A stretch of 64,000 bases of DNA, taken from Roseobacter sp. HKCCD6576-2. Its GTDB lineage: Bacteria; Pseudomonadota; Alphaproteobacteria; Rhodobacterales; Rhodobacteraceae. The translations under genes and the position numbers were made by a program. Under the pieces are notes generated by a model that worked only from the letters and a program-made list of their open reading frames with translations, was not told the DNA's origin and made no database searches. How positions within the stretch are numbered: position 1 is the stretch's first letter; the number at the start of each line of letters is the position of its first letter. Of this stretch, positions 17,159 to 26,480 are shown in pieces. Location: assembly GCF_013179285.1 (NCBI RefSeq), contig NZ_WVNW01000003.1, positions 186,001 to 250,000 on the forward strand, in the 5' to 3' direction.

Positions 17159-18384
17159 TGAAAGGCCTGCAACCCGGTTTGCGCCCGGCCCAGGATCAGC
17201 GCGTGAATATCGTGGGTGCCCTCATAGGTGTTGACGGCTTCCAGGTTCATCACATGACGGATCACGCCGTATTCGTCGCTGACGCCATTGCCGCCATGCA
17301 TGTCGCGGGCGACACGGGCGATATCGAGCGCCTTGCCGCAATTGTTGCGCTTCATCAGGCTGATCAGTTCCGCAGGCGCGGTATGATCGTCCAGCATCCG
17401 ACCGAGACGCAGCGCGCCCAGAAGGCCAAGCGAAATTTCGGTCTGCATATCGGCGAGCTTCTTCTGGATCAGCTGCGTCGCGGCCAGCGGTTTGCCGAAC
17501 TGTTTGCGCTCCATCGTATAGCTGCGCGCGGCGTGCCAGCAGGCTTCCGCCGCGCCCATGGCGCCCCAGGAAATCCCATAACGTGCGCGGTTGAGACAGC
17601 CAAAGGGACCCGCCAAGCCGCTGATATTCGGCAAAAGGTTCTCTTCGGGGACAAATACCTCATCCATCTGGATCATCCCGGTGATCGAGGCGCGGAGGCT
17701 GAATTTGCCTTCGATTTTCGGTGCCACCAGGCCTTTCATGCCCTTTTCGAGCACGAAGCCGCGGATCTTGCCGTCATGCGCATCCGATTTCGCCCAGATC
17801 ACGAACACATCGGCAATCGGCGAGTTGGTGATCCAGTTTTTGGCACCGGAGACCAGATAGCCGCCATCGACCGGCTTGGCGCGGGTCAACATGCCACCGG
17901 GATCGGAGCCGTGATCGGGCTCCGTCAGGCCAAAACAGCCGACCCATTCACCGGTGGCCAGTTTCGGCAGATATTTCTGCCGCTGTGCCTCAGAACCATA
18001 AGCAAAGATCGGATGCATCACGAGCGAGGATTGCACCGACATGGCCGAGCGATAGCCGCTATCGATCCGTTCCACTTCGCGGGCGACCAACCCGTAAGAG
18101 ACGTAATTCGCGCCCACGCCGCCGTATTCTTCGGGGATGGTCGAGCCGAGAAGCCCAAGCGCGCCCATTTCGGTCATGATCTCGCGGTGAAAAACTTCGT
18201 GCCGGTTCGCTTCGACCACGCGGGCGGCCAGTTTGTCCTGGCAATAGGCGCGGGCGGCGTCTGAAATCATCCGCTCTTCTTCGCTGAGCTGGCTCTCGAT
18301 CAGGAAGGGGTCTTCCCAGTTCATCGGAGACAATTTCGAGGCGGCAAGTTTGGCGGCGCTGTCCATTGCGTGATCTTCGGGCAT
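17155..18384 (-). CDS. gcdH: Glutaryl-CoA dehydrogenase
   Basis: This 409-residue acyl-CoA dehydrogenase family enzyme would convert glutaryl-CoA to crotonyl-CoA and CO2. It matches GcdH rather than general acyl-CoA dehydrogenases in [46 protein letters not shown] and [15 protein letters not shown] (catalytic Glu in TYEG). The ATG at 18384 has a GAGGAAAC ribosome site. The frame can extend to 18450 but upstream sequence is poor. It is the first gene of the minus operon and diverges from the anthraniloyl-CoA monooxygenase gene across about 165 bases. Confidence 0.92.
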   Translation of the reverse strand: MPEDHAMDSAAKLAASKLSPMNWEDPFLIESQLSEEERMISDAARAYCQDKLAARVVEANRHEVFHREIMTEMGALGLLGSTIPEEYGGVGANYVSYGLVAREVERIDSGYRSAMSVQSSLVMHPIFAYGSEAQRQKYLPKLATGEWVGCFGLTEPDHGSDPGGMLTRAKPVDGGYLVSGAKNWITNSPIADVFVIWAKSDAHDGKIRGFVLEKGMKGLVAPKIEGKFSLRASITGMIQMDEVFVPEENLLPNISGLAGPFGCLNRARYGISWGAMGAAEACWHAARSYTMERKQFGKPLAATQLIQKKLADMQTEISLGLLGALRLGRMLDDHTAPAELISLMKRNNCGKALDIARVARDMHGGNGVSDEYGVIRHVMNLEAVNTYEGTHDIHALILGRAQTGLQAFQ

Positions 18385-18443
18385 CGTTTCCTCGCTACAG
18401 ATGTGAGCCATGGGCTCTGGATTGGTACGCCTTGGGCGGATTA

Positions 18444-18473
18444 ATTTCAAGCATAAAGGTTCATACTTGAAAT
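18444..18473. promoter_or_regulatory. Inverted-repeat operator between divergent tryptophan/anthranilate operons
   Basis: Perfect 8-base arms ATTTCAAG (18444-18451) and CTTGAAAT (18466-18473) flank a 14-base spacer, with arm centres 22 bases apart. The right half also contains the short palindrome TTCA-TACT-TGAA. It lies 60 bases upstream of gcdH and 75 bases upstream of the anthraniloyl-CoA monooxygenase start. This is a good site for the MarR protein encoded at 21592, but binding is inferred. Confidence 0.55.
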
Positions 18474-18548
18474 ACCTGGCAACCCGCGTAAGGTGTTTCG
18501 AAAGATGACATGGCCGGATTCGGCTCTGTTCGGGTTAGGGAGATCACG

Positions 18549-20843
18549 ATGCGCGTCGTTTGCCTAGGGGGTGGCCCTGCCGGTTTGTATTTTGCGATTT
18601 CGATGAAGCTCCGAAATCCGGCCCATGAGGTCACAGTTCTCGAGCGAAACAAGGCGGATGACACCTTTGGCTGGGGCGTCGTTCTGTCCGATGACGCGCT
18701 GGGAAATATGACCGAGAATGATCCGATCTCGGCCGCGGCCATCCGCGAGAACTTCGCTTATTGGGATGATATCGCCGTCGTCCATGACGGTCATCGCACG
18801 GTGTCGGGCGGGCATGGGTTCGCCGGGATTGGGCGCAAGAAGATGCTCCTCCTTCTACAAGAACGCGCACGCGCTTTGGGAGTTAACTTGCAGTTCGAGA
18901 CGCCCATCGGGCCGGTCGAAGACTACACCAGTGCGTATGATCTCGTGGTCGCCTGTGACGGGATCAACAGCGCGGTTCGGACCGCCTGGGCCGAGCATTT
19001 TAAGCCCGAAGTGGATGTGCGGGAGTGCAAGTTCATCTGGCTCGGCACACGTCAGAAATTCGATGACGCCTTCACCTTCATTTTCGAAAAGACCGAGCAT
19101 GGCTGGGTGTGGGTCCATGCCTATCAATTCGACGACGACACCGCGACGGTGATTGTCGAATGCCAGCAGGAGACTTGGGACAAGCTTGGTTTTGAGGCGA
19201 TGTCGAAGGCCGAGATCATCGAAACCTGCGAAACGCTGTTTGCGGCGCATTTGGATGGCCACAAGCTGATGTCGAATGCCGATCATCTGCGCGGCTCGGC
19301 GGTGTTTATGAATTTCCCACGTGTGCTTTGCGAGAAATGGCACCATGAGAACGTGGTGCTTTTGGGCGATGCCTCGGCGACGGCGCATTTCTCGATTGGT
19401 TCGGGCTCACGGCTGGCTTTCGACAGTGCGATTGCATTGGCGGAGTTTTTGCACACCGAGCCGAGCCTGGAACGCGCCTTTGAGCGTTATCAGGATGAGC
19501 GTCGCCTGGATGTGCTTCGGCTGCAATCGGCAGCCCGTAATTCGCTTGAATGGTTCGAGCAGGTTGAGCGCTACCTCCATATGGACCCGGTGCAGTTTAA
19601 TTATTCGCTGCTCACCCGATCGCAGCGGATTTCCCATGAGAACTTGCGTCTGCGGGACCCGGATTGGCTGCTCTCGGCGGAGAAGTGGTTTCAGGATCAG
19701 GCCGGCGCGCCATCGAACGCCCCTGTACGCCCGCCGATGTTCGCGCCTTTCAAGCTGCGCGATATGACGCTTGAGAACCGCGTCGTGGTATCCCCCATGG
19801 CGCAGTATAAGGCGGTCGATGGTTGCCCCACTGATTGGCATCTGATCCATTACGGCGAGCGGGCCAAGGGCGGCGCGGGGCTGATCTATACAGAGATGAC
19901 GTGCGTGTCCGAGACGGGTCGCATCACGCCGGGCTGCCCGGGGCTTTATGCGCCCGAGCATGAGGCGGCCTGGGCACGACTGATCGATTTTGTCCATGGT
20001 GAGACAGAGGCAAAAATCTGCTGTCAGATTGGACATTCGGGCCGCAAAGGCTCCACCAATATCGGTTGGGAGGGGATGGACACGCCCCTTGCCTCTGGCA
20101 ATTGGGCGCTGATTTCGGCATCGGCGATCCCTTGGTCGGCAGAGAATGCCGTGCCGCGCGAGATGACCCGCGCGGATATGGATGCGGTGCGCAATCAGTT
20201 TGTAGCTGCGGCTCAGATGGCGGAGCGGGCGGGCTTCGACATGATCGAGCTACACGCGGCGCATGGCTATCTGATCTCGTCTTTCATTTCGCCGGTCTCG
20301 AATACTCGGACCGATGTATATGGCGGCAGCCTGGAAAATCGGATGCGCTATCCGCTGGAGGTGTTCCAGGCGATGCGAGCGGTTTGGCCAGAGCGCAAAC
20401 CAATGTCGGTGCGGATTTCGGCCAATGACTGGATGGGCGATGAGGGCGTGACCCCGGAAGAGGCGGTTGCGATTGCGAAGATGTTCAAGATGGCCGGGGC
20501 CGACATCATCGACGTGTCCGCCGGGCAGACTACGACCGATGCCAAACCGGTTTATGGTCGGATGTTCCAAACCCCGTTTTCGGACCGCATCCGCAACGAG
20601 GCCGCTATCCACACCATGGCGGTCGGCAATATCTATGAGGCGGATCATGCCAATTCGATCCTGATGGCGGGGCGCGCGGATTTGATTGCCGTGGGCCGCC
20701 CGCATTTGGCCGATCCCTATTGGACCTTCCATGAGGCCGCCCGTATCGGCGATCGACATGCGGTCTGGCCAAAACCTTACGAAGCGGGCCGCGATCAGAC
20801 CTGGCGCTTGGCCGACAGGGATGCCGAGGCGATCCGCGCATGA
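18549..20843 (+). CDS. Bifunctional anthraniloyl-CoA (2-aminobenzoyl-CoA) monooxygenase/reductase
   Basis: This 764-residue fusion has two flavin domains. Residues 1-390 form an FAD-dependent aromatic hydroxylase with the nucleotide motif [10 protein letters not shown] at 8-17, [12 protein letters not shown], and [16 protein letters not shown] near 280. Residues 391-764 form an old-yellow-enzyme-like FMN reductase ([45 protein letters not shown]). This domain order is that of 2-aminobenzoyl-CoA monooxygenase/reductase (ACMR) from Azoarcus evansii, which hydroxylates and then reduces the ring to a 2-amino-5-oxocyclohexene carbonyl-CoA. The start at 18549 is preceded by GGGAGAT. It is the first gene of the plus-strand operon. 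Confidence 0.93.
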   Translation: MRVVCLGGGPAGLYFAISMKLRNPAHEVTVLERNKADDTFGWGVVLSDDALGNMTENDPISAAAIRENFAYWDDIAVVHDGHRTVSGGHGFAGIGRKKMLLLLQERARALGVNLQFETPIGPVEDYTSAYDLVVACDGINSAVRTAWAEHFKPEVDVRECKFIWLGTRQKFDDAFTFIFEKTEHGWVWVHAYQFDDDTATVIVECQQETWDKLGFEAMSKAEIIETCETLFAAHLDGHKLMSNADHLRGSAVFMNFPRVLCEKWHHENVVLLGDASATAHFSIGSGSRLAFDSAIALAEFLHTEPSLERAFERYQDERRLDVLRLQSAARNSLEWFEQVERYLHMDPVQFNYSLLTRSQRISHENLRLRDPDWLLSAEKWFQDQAGAPSNAPVRPPMFAPFKLRDMTLENRVVVSPMAQYKAVDGCPTDWHLIHYGERAKGGAGLIYTEMTCVSETGRITPGCPGLYAPEHEAAWARLIDFVHGETEAKICCQIGHSGRKGSTNIGWEGMDTPLASGNWALISASAIPWSAENAVPREMTRADMDAVRNQFVAAAQMAERAGFDMIELHAAHGYLISSFISPVSNTRTDVYGGSLENRMRYPLEVFQAMRAVWPERKPMSVRISANDWMGDEGVTPEEAVAIAKMFKMAGADIIDVSAGQTTTDAKPVYGRMFQTPFSDRIRNEAAIHTMAVGNIYEADHANSILMAGRADLIAVGRPHLADPYWTFHEAARIGDRHAVWPKPYEAGRDQTWRLADRDAEAIRA

Positions 20844-21595
20844 GCCTTGCGGGTCGTCATATCGTGATCACCGGCGGGGGCAGCGGCGTTGGGGCTGAAA
20901 TTGCTACCCGTGCGGCTCAGGCCGGTGGCGAGGTGACAATCCTCGGGCGCCGATCTGAGCCGCTTCAAGCGGTTGCTGATCAAATCGGCGGGCTGGCACT
21001 GATATGCGATGTCACCGACCGGGCAGCGGTCGACGCGACGCTGCGCCAAGCCGCGGCAGAGCAGGGGCCGATCGATATCGCGGTCGCCAATGCAGGCGCG
21101 GCCGAAGGCGTGCCGTTTGCCAAAATGACAGCGGATAATCTCGCTTCTGATTTGTCGGTCAATCTGGGCGGGGTGTTCAACCTGTGGCATGCGGCTCTGC
21201 CGGATATGAAAACGCAAGGCTGGGGCCGGATGATCGCCGTTGCGTCCACGGCGGGGCTCAAAGGCTACCCCTATGTGGCGGGATATTGTGCCGCAAAACA
21301 TGGCGTAATCGGCCTGACCCGGGCTTTGGCGCTGGAACTGGCCGCCACCGGGATAACGGTCAACGCAGTTTGCCCTGGCTTCATTGAGACGCCGCTTTTG
21401 GAGCGATCGATTGCCAATATCACCGAAAAAACCGGGATGACCGCGGAACAGGCAGCCAAATCACTCCGCCGATCCAATCCGCAAGATCGATTTATTCAAA
21501 CGAGCGAGGTGGCAGAGGCCGTTCTGTGGCTGTGCAGCGAGGCCGCGCGTTCGGTGAATGGGCATGCGCTGAGCCTGTCTGGAGGGGAAATATGA
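20840..21595 (+). CDS. Short-chain dehydrogenase/reductase of the anthranilate operon
   Basis: This 251-residue SDR enzyme has the cofactor motif [12 protein letters not shown] at residues 11-22, the NAG strand (VANAGAAEG) and catalytic Ser...YCAAK (Y-x3-K) near 150. It overlaps the monooxygenase stop codon by 4 bases. In this pathway a likely job is reversible reduction of the 5-oxo group, or oxidation of a 3-hydroxyacyl-CoA formed later. The exact step is not established from sequence. Confidence 0.88.
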   Translation: MSLAGRHIVITGGGSGVGAEIATRAAQAGGEVTILGRRSEPLQAVADQIGGLALICDVTDRAAVDATLRQAAAEQGPIDIAVANAGAAEGVPFAKMTADNLASDLSVNLGGVFNLWHAALPDMKTQGWGRMIAVASTAGLKGYPYVAGYCAAKHGVIGLTRALALELAATGITVNAVCPGFIETPLLERSIANITEKTGMTAEQAAKSLRRSNPQDRFIQTSEVAEAVLWLCSEAARSVNGHALSLSGGEI

Positions 21596-22059
21596 CGACT
21601 GATCCGTTGATCCAATCGCGCGAACCGGCCAGCAAGGAGCGCCTGCGCCTTTGGTTGCGCCTCTTAAAATCGACCCGCGTGGTCGAGGCGGAGCTGCGTG
21701 AAAAGCTGCGCCTGGAGTTTGCATCGACTCTGCCGCGCTTCGATGTGATGGCGGCGCTGCATCGCCACCCTAAGGGGCTGAAAATGAGCGAGTTGTCGCG
21801 GTTCCTGATGGTCTCCAACGGCAATGTGACGGGCATCGTGGACCGGCTGACCGAAGAGGGGTTCGCGCTCCGCGAACAGGTCCCAGGCGATCGGCGGGCC
21901 GCGCGGGCGAGATTGACCAAGAAAGGCATCGAAGAGTTTGCACGCCAGGCGGAGGCGCATGAGGCTTGGGTCGATCAGCTTCTGGCCGAGATCGATCCGG
22001 CGCTGGCCGCTGAGTTGGGCCAAGCCCTGACCCGCATTTCAGATCAGGTTGAGGAGTGA
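21592..22059 (+). CDS. MarR-family regulator inside the anthranilate operon
   Basis: This 155-residue protein starts at the ATG at 21592, overlapping the SDR stop by 4 bases, with GGAGGGGAAAT upstream. The winged helix region is [28 protein letters not shown] followed by the wing [13 protein letters not shown]. Regulators of this type in aromatic-CoA operons often release DNA on binding the CoA thioester substrate. Here the likely ligand is anthraniloyl-CoA, and the likely site is the inverted repeat at 18444-18473. Both points are inference. Confidence 0.9.
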   Translation: MTTDPLIQSREPASKERLRLWLRLLKSTRVVEAELREKLRLEFASTLPRFDVMAALHRHPKGLKMSELSRFLMVSNGNVTGIVDRLTEEGFALREQVPGDRRAARARLTKKGIEEFARQAEAHEAWVDQLLAEIDPALAAELGQALTRISDQVEE

Positions 22060-22064
22060 CGCCG

Positions 22065-22868
22065 ATGGCGCGGAGCGACACCACCCATTTCCGTTGTCAC
22101 ATTGCTGATCGTATCGCCACGATCTCGCTCGACCGGCCCGAGCGGAAAAACCCTCTGACTTTCGACAGTTACGCGGAGCTACGGGATTGGTTCCGGGACT
22201 TGCCCTATGCCGATGACGTGGATGTCGTGATCTTTGCGCCCAATGGCGGGAATTTCTCCTCCGGCGGCGACGTGCATGACATTATCGGGCCGCTGACCCG
22301 GATGACGATGAAAGAGCTTCTGGCCTTCACGCGCATGACAGGCGATCTGGTCAAGGCAATGGTGAATTGCGGCAAGCCGATTATCGCGGCCGTGGATGGG
22401 ATTTGTGCGGGCGCAGGCGCGATTATCGCCATGGCGTCAGACCTGCGGATCGCCACGCCCGAGGCGAAAACCGCGTTTTTGTTCACCCGTGTGGGCCTTG
22501 CCGGTGCCGATATGGGGGCTTGCGCCATCCTGCCGCGGATCATCGGGCAGGGGCGGGCGGCGGAATTGCTCTATACCGGGCGCGCAATGTCCGCCGACGA
22601 AGGCGCGGCTTGGGGGTTTTACAATAGAGTCGTGCCTGCCGATCAGCTGAAGGATGCGGCGCGTGACATGGCCAGCCGCATCGCGGCAGGTCCGAATTTC
22701 GCACATATGATGACCAAAACCATGCTGGCGCAGGAATGGTCGATGTCGATTGAACAGGCCATCGAAGCGGAAGCGCAGGCGCAGGCAATTTGCATGCAGA
22801 CCCAGGATTTCGAGCGGGCCTACACCGCCTTCGTTGCGAAGGAAAAACCAGTGTTTGAGGGCGATTGA
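22065..22868 (+). CDS. Crotonase-fold enzyme lacking both usual catalytic glutamates
   Basis: This 267-residue enoyl-CoA hydratase-family protein is translated from the ATG at 22065, eight bases after an AGGAG site. A GTG at 22056 overlapping the marR stop is the alternative. The oxyanion-hole segments [10 protein letters not shown] and [19 protein letters not shown] are clear. The two glutamates of true hydratases are replaced: the first position reads GAGAIIAMA instead of GGGxELAL, and the second reads TRVGL instead of PEVGL. An Asp in LAGADMGA is retained. It may therefore catalyse hydrolysis, ring opening or isomerisation in place of hydration. It overlaps the next acyl-CoA dehydrogenase gene by one base. 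Confidence 0.85.
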   Translation: MARSDTTHFRCHIADRIATISLDRPERKNPLTFDSYAELRDWFRDLPYADDVDVVIFAPNGGNFSSGGDVHDIIGPLTRMTMKELLAFTRMTGDLVKAMVNCGKPIIAAVDGICAGAGAIIAMASDLRIATPEAKTAFLFTRVGLAGADMGACAILPRIIGQGRAAELLYTGRAMSADEGAAWGFYNRVVPADQLKDAARDMASRIAAGPNFAHMMTKTMLAQEWSMSIEQAIEAEAQAQAICMQTQDFERAYTAFVAKEKPVFEGD

Positions 22869-24031
22869 TGGCGGATCGAAGTTTCCTGGATTGGCCGTTT
22901 TTCGAGCCGCATCATCGCGATTTGGCTGACGCTCTGGACGCTTGGGCTGGTGATGCCGTCGCCAAGATCGACCATAGCAAAACTGATGCGGCCTGCCGCG
23001 CGCTGGTTGCGGAACTCGGTGCGGGCGGCTGGCTGTCTCATGCGACGGTTGAGCCGGGGAGCAACGCGCCGCTTGATGTGCGGACGCTCTGCCTGATCCG
23101 AGAGACGCTGGCGCGCCATGATGGGCTGGCCGATTTTGCCTTTGCGATGCAAGGCTTGGGCACGGGTGCAATCTCGTTGTTTGGAACGGATGCGCAGAAG
23201 GCCGATTGGCTTCCCAAGGTGCGGGCGGGGCAGGCGATCTCCGCCTTTGCGCTGACGGAGCCGCAATCGGGATCTGACGTGGCCAATTCAACCATGACTG
23301 CCACGCGGGATGGCGCAGATTATGTGCTGACCGGTCAGAAGACCTGGATCAGCAATGGCGGCATCGCCGATCTGTATACGGTCTTTGCTCGGACAGGTGA
23401 CGGGCCCGGCGCGCGAGGGTTGTCGGCCTTCATCGTGTCTGCGGACACGCCGGGCTTGGCCATTGCGGAACGGCTCGACACCATCGCGCCGCACCCGTTG
23501 GCCACGCTTGATTTCGCCGAGTGCCGCATCCCGGCCAGCGCGATGATCGGCGAAAGCGGCGCGGGGTTCAAAATCGCCATGTCGGTCTTGGATGTGTTCC
23601 GCCCCACCGTGGCCGCCGCCGCTCTGGGCTTTGCCCGCCGGGCGCTGGATGAAGCCCTGTCGCGGGTGACGACTCGCGAGGTGCAAGGCGCGCCGCTTTT
23701 CGATTTGCAGATGGTGCAAGGCCATATCGCGGATATGGCGCTTGATGTGGATGCGGCGGCGCTGCTGATCTACCGCGCGGCTTGGACCAAGGACAGTGGC
23801 GCGCCGCGCATCACACGAGAGGCGGCGATGGCGAAGCTTTTCGCCACGGATCAAGCGCAACAGGTGATTGACAAAGCCGTGCAGCTTTTCGGTGGCGCGG
23901 GGGTGAAGTCTGGCGAGACTGTCGAGAAACTCTACCGTGAAATCAGAGCGTTACGCATCTATGAAGGCGCGTCGGATGTGCAGCGGGTGATCATTGCCCG
24001 GCAAGCGCTGGATGCGCATTTGGGAGGGTAG
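22868..24031 (+). CDS. Acyl-CoA dehydrogenase of the anthranilate operon
   Basis: This 387-residue flavoenzyme has the acyl-CoA dehydrogenase marks [33 protein letters not shown], and the C-terminal [36 protein letters not shown], which contains the likely catalytic Glu region (YEGASDVQ). The start is the ATG at 22868, sharing one base with the upstream stop codon. It would introduce an alpha,beta double bond into a ring or dicarboxylic acyl-CoA intermediate. Electrons should pass to electron-transfer flavoprotein. Confidence 0.9.
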   Translation: MADRSFLDWPFFEPHHRDLADALDAWAGDAVAKIDHSKTDAACRALVAELGAGGWLSHATVEPGSNAPLDVRTLCLIRETLARHDGLADFAFAMQGLGTGAISLFGTDAQKADWLPKVRAGQAISAFALTEPQSGSDVANSTMTATRDGADYVLTGQKTWISNGGIADLYTVFARTGDGPGARGLSAFIVSADTPGLAIAERLDTIAPHPLATLDFAECRIPASAMIGESGAGFKIAMSVLDVFRPTVAAAALGFARRALDEALSRVTTREVQGAPLFDLQMVQGHIADMALDVDAAALLIYRAAWTKDSGAPRITREAAMAKLFATDQAQQVIDKAVQLFGGAGVKSGETVEKLYREIRALRIYEGASDVQRVIIARQALDAHLGG

Positions 24032-24034
24032 GCC

Positions 24035-25666
24035 ATGTTGAGACCTTCGGCCCATACCGACACATTTACACGCGATAACCTGCCGCCTGCCGAGACCTGG
24101 CCAGACCTTCTGTTGGACGGGTTTGACTATCCGGATCGACTGAATGCAGCGGTAGAGTTGACCGATGCAATGGTCGGAAAGGGATTTGGGGATCACACAG
24201 CGCTGATCGGCAATGGGCGGCGGCGCACCTACAAGGAATTGACCGATTGGACCAACCGGCTGGCGCATGCCCTGGTCGATGATTTGGGAATTAAGCCGGG
24301 CAATCGCGTTCTGATCCGTTCGGCCAATAACCCGGCGATGGTCGCGTGTTGGTTGGCCGCGACCAAGGCGGGGGCGGTGGTGATCAACTCCATGCCGATG
24401 CTGCGGGCTGGCGAGCTTACGAAATATGTTGATCTGGCGGAGATCACCTTCGCGCTTTGTGACACGCGGCTGATGGATGAGATGACGGCCTGCGCCAAGG
24501 ACAGCGCGTTTCTGAAAACGGTTGTGGGCTTTGATGGCACGTCGAACCATGATGCCGAATTGGACCGCTTGGCGTTGGAGAAACCCGTGCAGTTTGAGGC
24601 GGTTGCGACGGCGCAGGACGATGTGGCGCTGCTTGGGTTCACTTCTGGCTCCACCGGCACCCCAAAGGCCACAATGCATTTCCATCGCGATCTGTTGATC
24701 ATCGCCGATGGCTACGCGCGCGAGGTTTTGGGTGTTACCGAGACGGATGTGTTCATCGGCTCGCCGCCTTTGGCCTTCACCTTCGGCCTGGGCGGGTTGG
24801 CGATTTTCCCGCTCCGCTTTGGTGCAGCGGCGACGCTTCTGGAAAATGCATCTCCACCGAATATGGTTGAAATCATTCAGAAATACCGCGCGACGGTCTG
24901 TTTCACCGCGCCGACGGCCTATCGCGCGATGATGAAAGCGATGGAGGAAGGCGCCGACCTTTCATCACTCCGCGCGGCGGTTTCGGCGGGTGAGACCTTG
25001 CCCGGCCCGGTTTATGACGAATGGATGGAAAAGACGGGCAAGCCGATGCTGGACGGGATCGGCGCGACCGAGATGCTGCATATCTTCATCACCAACCGCT
25101 TTAATGATCACCGCGCCGCCTGCACCGGCAAACCGGTTGCGGGATATGAGGCAAAGGTGATTGGGCCAGACGGAGCGGAAGTGCCACCGGGCGAAACCGG
25201 GCGTTTGGCGGTGCGTGGGCCGACGGGATGCCGGTATTTGGGCGGCGCGAAGCAAACGGTATATGTGCAGGATGGATGGAACATTTCGGGTGACGCATTC
25301 ACGATGGATGCAGATGGCTATTTCCATTTCGCCGCCCGGAATGACGATATGATCCTATCGGCGGGCTACAATATCGCCGGGCCAGAGGTGGAGGCCGCGC
25401 TTCTGTCGCATGAGGCGGTGGCGGAATGCGCCGTGATCGGTGTGCCGGATGCCGAACGGGGCGCGATCGTCGAGGCGCATGTGGTGCTGTCTCCGTGCGC
25501 CCAGCCGGGCGCGCCTTTGGTGCGCGACCTGCAAGATCATGTCAAAGCCACCATTGCGCCGTTCAAATACCCGCGCTCGATTGTGTTCACCGAGGCCTTG
25601 CCGAAAACGGAAACCGGCAAGATTCAACGCTTTCGCTTGCGGTCAACGACACCGGAGGCCGGGTAA
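24035..25666 (+). CDS. 2-aminobenzoate-CoA ligase (anthranilate-CoA ligase)
   Basis: This 543-residue acyl-adenylate enzyme would activate anthranilate with ATP and CoA. It has the P-loop-like motif FTSGSTGTPKATMHFHRD near residue 205, the adenylation motif IGATEMLHIF, the hinge FAARNDDMILSAGYNIAGPEVE and the C-terminal lysine in ETGKIQRF. The sequence most resembles the benzoate/2-aminobenzoate-CoA ligase group (HFHRD, TEMLHIFI). Its operon with the monooxygenase/reductase makes anthranilate the expected substrate. A GGGAGGG ribosome site precedes the ATG. Confidence 0.92.
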   Translation: MLRPSAHTDTFTRDNLPPAETWPDLLLDGFDYPDRLNAAVELTDAMVGKGFGDHTALIGNGRRRTYKELTDWTNRLAHALVDDLGIKPGNRVLIRSANNPAMVACWLAATKAGAVVINSMPMLRAGELTKYVDLAEITFALCDTRLMDEMTACAKDSAFLKTVVGFDGTSNHDAELDRLALEKPVQFEAVATAQDDVALLGFTSGSTGTPKATMHFHRDLLIIADGYAREVLGVTETDVFIGSPPLAFTFGLGGLAIFPLRFGAAATLLENASPPNMVEIIQKYRATVCFTAPTAYRAMMKAMEEGADLSSLRAAVSAGETLPGPVYDEWMEKTGKPMLDGIGATEMLHIFITNRFNDHRAACTGKPVAGYEAKVIGPDGAEVPPGETGRLAVRGPTGCRYLGGAKQTVYVQDGWNISGDAFTMDADGYFHFAARNDDMILSAGYNIAGPEVEAALLSHEAVAECAVIGVPDAERGAIVEAHVVLSPCAQPGAPLVRDLQDHVKATIAPFKYPRSIVFTEALPKTETGKIQRFRLRSTTPEAG

Positions 25667-25668
25667 GC

Positions 25669-26070
25669 ATGGGGTTCACCATGCGTCAGAAGGTGCTGTT
25701 CAAACACTGCGATCCAGCCGGGATCGTGTTTTATCCGCGCTATTTCGAAATGATGAACGATTGCGTCGAAGCGTTCTTTGACGAGATCGGACATCCGTTT
25801 GAAACCCTCCATCAGAGCGGGGCGGTGCCGACGGCGCAGATTGAGGCAGAGTTCACCGCACCAAGCCGACATGGCGATCAGTTGGCGATTGATCTGGGCG
25901 TGACGCGGGTCGGACGGAGCAGCCTTGGCATCGACTTCATCGCGCGAACCGAGGCAGAGACCCGGTTTGAAGCCAGCGCCGTCTTGGTGCATGTGGGCAG
26001 CGACGGCCGGCCGGTGCCTTGGCCCACAGATTTGAAAGCATCGCTTATGCGAGAGATGGAAGGACGCTGA
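25669..26070 (+). CDS. 4-hydroxybenzoyl-CoA thioesterase-fold acyl-CoA thioesterase
   Basis: This 133-residue hotdog-fold protein carries FKHCDPAGIVFYPRYFEMMN near residue 12, the signature of the 4HBT thioesterase family with its catalytic Asp. It starts two bases after the ligase stop. Similar thioesterases accompany aerobic benzoate and 2-aminobenzoate CoA pathways and probably hydrolyse dead-end CoA esters to free CoA. Confidence 0.88.
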   Translation: MGFTMRQKVLFKHCDPAGIVFYPRYFEMMNDCVEAFFDEIGHPFETLHQSGAVPTAQIEAEFTAPSRHGDQLAIDLGVTRVGRSSLGIDFIARTEAETRFEASAVLVHVGSDGRPVPWPTDLKASLMREMEGR

Positions 26071-26072
26071 TC

Positions 26073-26480
26073 ATGGCGCATCAGATTATTCAACCGGAGG
26101 GCTGGGCACCTGCGAAGGGCTATGCCAACGGGGTCTTGGCCCAGGACGGCACGCTTTATGTTGGCGGGCAGATCGGTTGGAATGGCGCGCAAGTGTTTGA
26201 GCACCATGATTTCATCGGTCAGATGGAACAGGCGTTGCGCAATATCGTGGCCATTGTCGAGGCCGCAGACGGGGCGGTAACAGATATCACCCGATTGACC
26301 TGGTATGTGACGGATAAGAAAGCCTATCTTGCGCAGCAGCGGGAGGTTGGCGAGGTGTATCGTCGGGTTCTCGGGCGGCATTTCCCGGCGATGACCATGG
26401 TGGTCGTGGCAGGGTTGATTGAGGATAAGGCGCTGGTCGAGATCGAGGCCACCGCAGTGATAGCAGGGGCAGATCTATGA
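26073..26480 (+). CDS. Rid-family protein without the catalytic arginine
   Basis: This 135-residue protein starts at the ATG at 26073 with GGAAGGACG upstream. It has the Rid (YjgF/YER057c) fold marks: YANGVLAQDGTLYVGGQIGW, the Y-x-R/W middle strand and the C-terminal LVEIEATAVI. Archetypal RidA enzymes carry PAR(S/T) with an arginine that holds the imine carboxylate; here it reads PAMTMVVV, so the arginine is a methionine. The gene lies in the anthranilate operon and overlaps the thiolase gene by 4 bases. It may help with the enamine nitrogen of the pathway, but not by standard RidA chemistry. Confidence 0.85.
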   Translation: MAHQIIQPEGWAPAKGYANGVLAQDGTLYVGGQIGWNGAQVFEHHDFIGQMEQALRNIVAIVEAADGAVTDITRLTWYVTDKKAYLAQQREVGEVYRRVLGRHFPAMTMVVVAGLIEDKALVEIEATAVIAGADL

